DNA from: Acidobacteriota bacterium
Lineage (GTDB): Bacteria; Acidobacteriota; Terriglobia; Terriglobales; Acidobacteriaceae
DNA: 8,657 nt
Direction: 5' to 3'
NCBI GenBank assembly: GCA_003225655.1
Contig: QIAW01000085.1
Span: 7,205 to 15,861 of the forward strand
Shown: piece by piece, positions 7,007 to 8,657 of the stretch
Layout: each line of letters opens with the position of its first letter
Numbering within the stretch: position 1 is the first letter of the stretch
Translations under genes and position numbers: made by a program
Notes under the pieces: generated by a model
Seen by the model: only the letters and a program-made list of their open reading frames with translations
Database searches by the model: none
What the model was told of the DNA's origin: nothing

Positions 7007-8657
7007 ATGCCACTTAAGTCATGCTTCCAAGCTGTCGTCCTTGCATTTGTGTTTTTTGGTTTTTCTTTTGCGGTGGGCCAATCGCCCGCTCGCCAGCCCT
7101 CCCACGCAACGGAGGCAGGTTTTTCATCGCCCTTCCACGGCTTGTACAGCGTGCCCGGCTCAAATCCTCCAAATTCGCGAAATCCGCAACCTATGTTGAC
7201 CGCTGAGTTGCGCCCACAGTTGATACTGAAAAGAGTCTCTCCTAATTTCAAAGAGCTTGATGGACCGGTGCTGTACCAGATTCTCTTCCGCAGTAATGCC
7301 ACGCCGGGCCATATTCCCCGCATTGCGCCAAACTTCACGCTTACCAATTCGCTCATCAGCGATAACGGCACGCAGGTGGCGATTGGCGGACTTTCCATCG
7401 CTCCCAATGGCATCATCAGTTTTGCCAACGGCCAGACATTTCCCGGCACCAGCGGGGTGAACAGCGTAACCGCGGGCAACGGTTTTATTACCATCGGCGG
7501 GACGGTTACGAACCCAACCGTGGCCCTGAACACAACCGCCTTTGACGCGCGCTACCTGCAACTGAGTGGGGGCACGATGAGCGGTGCTATTACCTTTGCC
7601 GGGGGGCAAACGTTTCCTGGAACGGGAACAGTCACTAGTGTGAACACGGGTGCTGGACTGACTGGCGGCCCCATCACGAGCACGGGAAGCATCAGTATTG
7701 CCGCAGCCGGAATAACCAACGCCATGCTGGCCAACCCCTCGGTTACCCTAAATACCGGTTCAGGTTTGAGCGGAGGCGGAGCACTCGCTCTGGGCGGCTC
7801 GCTAACCCTGGCCAACACTGGGGTGCTGAGTGTGGGCGCTTCATCGCCGCTGGCTTCCAGTGGCGGCGCTAATCCCAGCATCAGCCTTAGCGGAATTGTG
7901 CCGATTGCCAACGGCGGAACCGGCATCGTCACAGCCCCCAGTGCTGCGGCGCAATATTTGCGCAGCTCAGGTGTGGGAACCTGGGCCGTGGCAGGCATAC
8001 AGGCCAGTGATGTTCCCAGCCTGTCGAGCACTTATGTAGATCTAATCAGCGATCAGACCGTCGCGGGAAATAAGACTTTCAGCAATACGATCAGCGCAAA
8101 TATCAGCGGCAACGCAGCCACTGCCACTATAGCGAACGATACCTTGGCGCTGGGTGGCAATCCTGCGGCTTCGTTTAACACCACCACGCAAAATGATGCG
8201 CGCTATTTGCAGCTTGCTGGCGGAACCCTGCTCGGCGCGCTCAATGGAACCACTGCCAGCTTTACGGGAGACATCCAGACCGGGGGCGCCTTCAGTGCGC
8301 CGATTCCCAACGATAGCGATACTGGAACGGTTCTCAATCAACTTGTAGAACTGACGGGCGATCCTTCTGCAGCCGTTAATGCCGGTACCGACCCAGCCGT
8401 TGGCATGATTGGAATTGTAATCGGCGGAGCGGGCACGACGGGTCAAGCCCAGGTGGCGCTGTTCGGGAGCACGAGTTGCATCTTCGACGGAGGGACTGCT
8501 GCTGGGGACTATGTGGTGAAGAGCACGGCGGTGGACGGCAACTGTCATGATGCTGGCGCCGCGTATCCCAACGGCGTACAGGTGATTGGGCGGGCTCTGA
8601 CCACCAACGCAATCGCAGGAACGTATGGACTGGCGTTGTTCCCCACTGAGGAGCGCA
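7007..8657 (+). CDS. Secreted tail-fibre-like repeat protein (3' end beyond window)
   Basis: The frame from ATG 7007 stays open for 550 codons to the window edge, so the gene is partial at its 3' end. The start has a clear ribosome binding site (GGAG 6997-7000) and an own promoter. Residues 1-24 form a signal peptide: K4, a hydrophobic core at about 8-22, and a likely cut near AVG-Q25. A segment with no family match follows (25-110). Then comes a Gly/Ser/Thr/Asn-rich region with phage tail-fibre-like modules: FANGQTFPGT (139-148) and FAGGQTFPGT (197-206), DARYLQLSGGT (180-190) and DARYLQLAGGT (397-407), TSVNTGAGLTGG (about 209-220) and PIANGGTG (299-306). From ~439 a compact domain follows (GIVIGGAGTTGQAQVALFG, two cysteines, DAGAAYPNGVQVIGRAL), which I recall at the end of similar acidobacterial proteins and which resembles phage capsid-decoration folds. 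It is probably an extracellular fibre or adhesin; binding partner unknown. No phage genes adjoin it here. Confidence 0.8.
   Translation, partial: MPLKSCFQAVVLAFVFFGFSFAVGQSPARQPSHATEAGFSSPFHGLYSVPGSNPPNSRNPQPMLTAELRPQLILKRVSPNFKELDGPVLYQILFRSNATPGHIPRIAPNFTLTNSLISDNGTQVAIGGLSIAPNGIISFANGQTFPGTSGVNSVTAGNGFITIGGTVTNPTVALNTTAFDARYLQLSGGTMSGAITFAGGQTFPGTGTVTSVNTGAGLTGGPITSTGSISIAAAGITNAMLANPSVTLNTGSGLSGGGALALGGSLTLANTGVLSVGASSPLASSGGANPSISLSGIVPIANGGTGIVTAPSAAAQYLRSSGVGTWAVAGIQASDVPSLSSTYVDLISDQTVAGNKTFSNTISANISGNAATATIANDTLALGGNPAASFNTTTQNDARYLQLAGGTLLGALNGTTASFTGDIQTGGAFSAPIPNDSDTGTVLNQLVELTGDPSAAVNAGTDPAVGMIGIVIGGAGTTGQAQVALFGSTSCIFDGGTAAGDYVVKSTAVDGNCHDAGAAYPNGVQVIGRALTTNAIAGTYGLALFPTEER
7421..7624 (+). 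repeat. Internal repeat within the tail-fibre-like gene
   Basis: The decapeptide F-A-N/G-G-Q-T-F-P-G-T is encoded at 7421-7450 and again at 7595-7624, a spacing of 58 codons. Both are followed by a VNSV/VTSV stretch and a Gly-rich turn. The DNA copies differ at several third positions, so this is an old protein-level duplication, not a recent DNA one. Confidence 0.7.

Noticed and set aside
6919..7533. 204-codon minus-strand frame and a similar one at 7552-8031
   Set aside because: Both are shadows of the tail-fibre-like gene, which has a promoter, ribosome binding site and signal peptide; the minus frames have none of these and are Pro/Ala-rich as expected from the reverse of Gly/Ser-rich coding.

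Overview
The window (about 57-60% GC by eye, dense, every recognised gene on the + strand) looks like chromosomal DNA of an Acidobacteriota bacterium, probably Terriglobia/Acidobacteriia. That rests on recall of the N-termini of the housekeeping sigma factor and the replicative helicase, both of which start at TTG codons, plus a Tes-like radical SAM enzyme and a secreted tail-fibre-like protein of a kind common in soil acidobacteria. No database search was possible, so the phylum is an inference.

Region 1 (1-2252) is a tightly packed cluster. A small two-helix membrane protein, whose ATG lies one base outside the window, overlaps by 4 bp (ATGA) a 474-residue radical SAM Fe-S protein of the MJ0619/Tes type. 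This family includes the archaeal tetraether lipid synthase, and bacterial relatives are suspected of making membrane-spanning lipids. A second ATGA overlap leads into a broken small membrane-protein gene. It is directly followed by an intact paralogue with three membrane helices, so this is a tandem pair in which the first copy has lost its middle helix and its frame.

Region 2 (2253-4209) is rpoD, the primary sigma-70 factor, with its own leader and a strong intrinsic terminator. Region 3 (4277-4693) is a DUF1761 four-helix membrane protein with an excellent ribosome binding site.

Region 4 (4694-5221) is a 528-bp non-coding stretch. It holds a four-copy 10-bp tandem repeat, a weak terminator, two DnaA-box-like sites and a cluster of inverted repeats, including a perfect 20-bp palindrome, just upstream of dnaB.

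Region 5 (5222-6789) is dnaB followed by a 55-codon ORF with a good ribosome binding site. Region 6 (6790-8657) carries a near-consensus sigma-70 promoter and a long open frame that runs off the right edge. It encodes a signal-peptide-bearing, Gly/Ser/Thr/Asn-rich repeat protein built from phage tail-fibre-like modules. I see no tRNA, rRNA, CRISPR array, insertion sequence or integrase.

No clearly new multi-gene system is visible. The best leads are the Tes-like enzyme with its small membrane-protein neighbours, the secreted tail-fibre-like protein, and the palindrome-rich dnaB leader.
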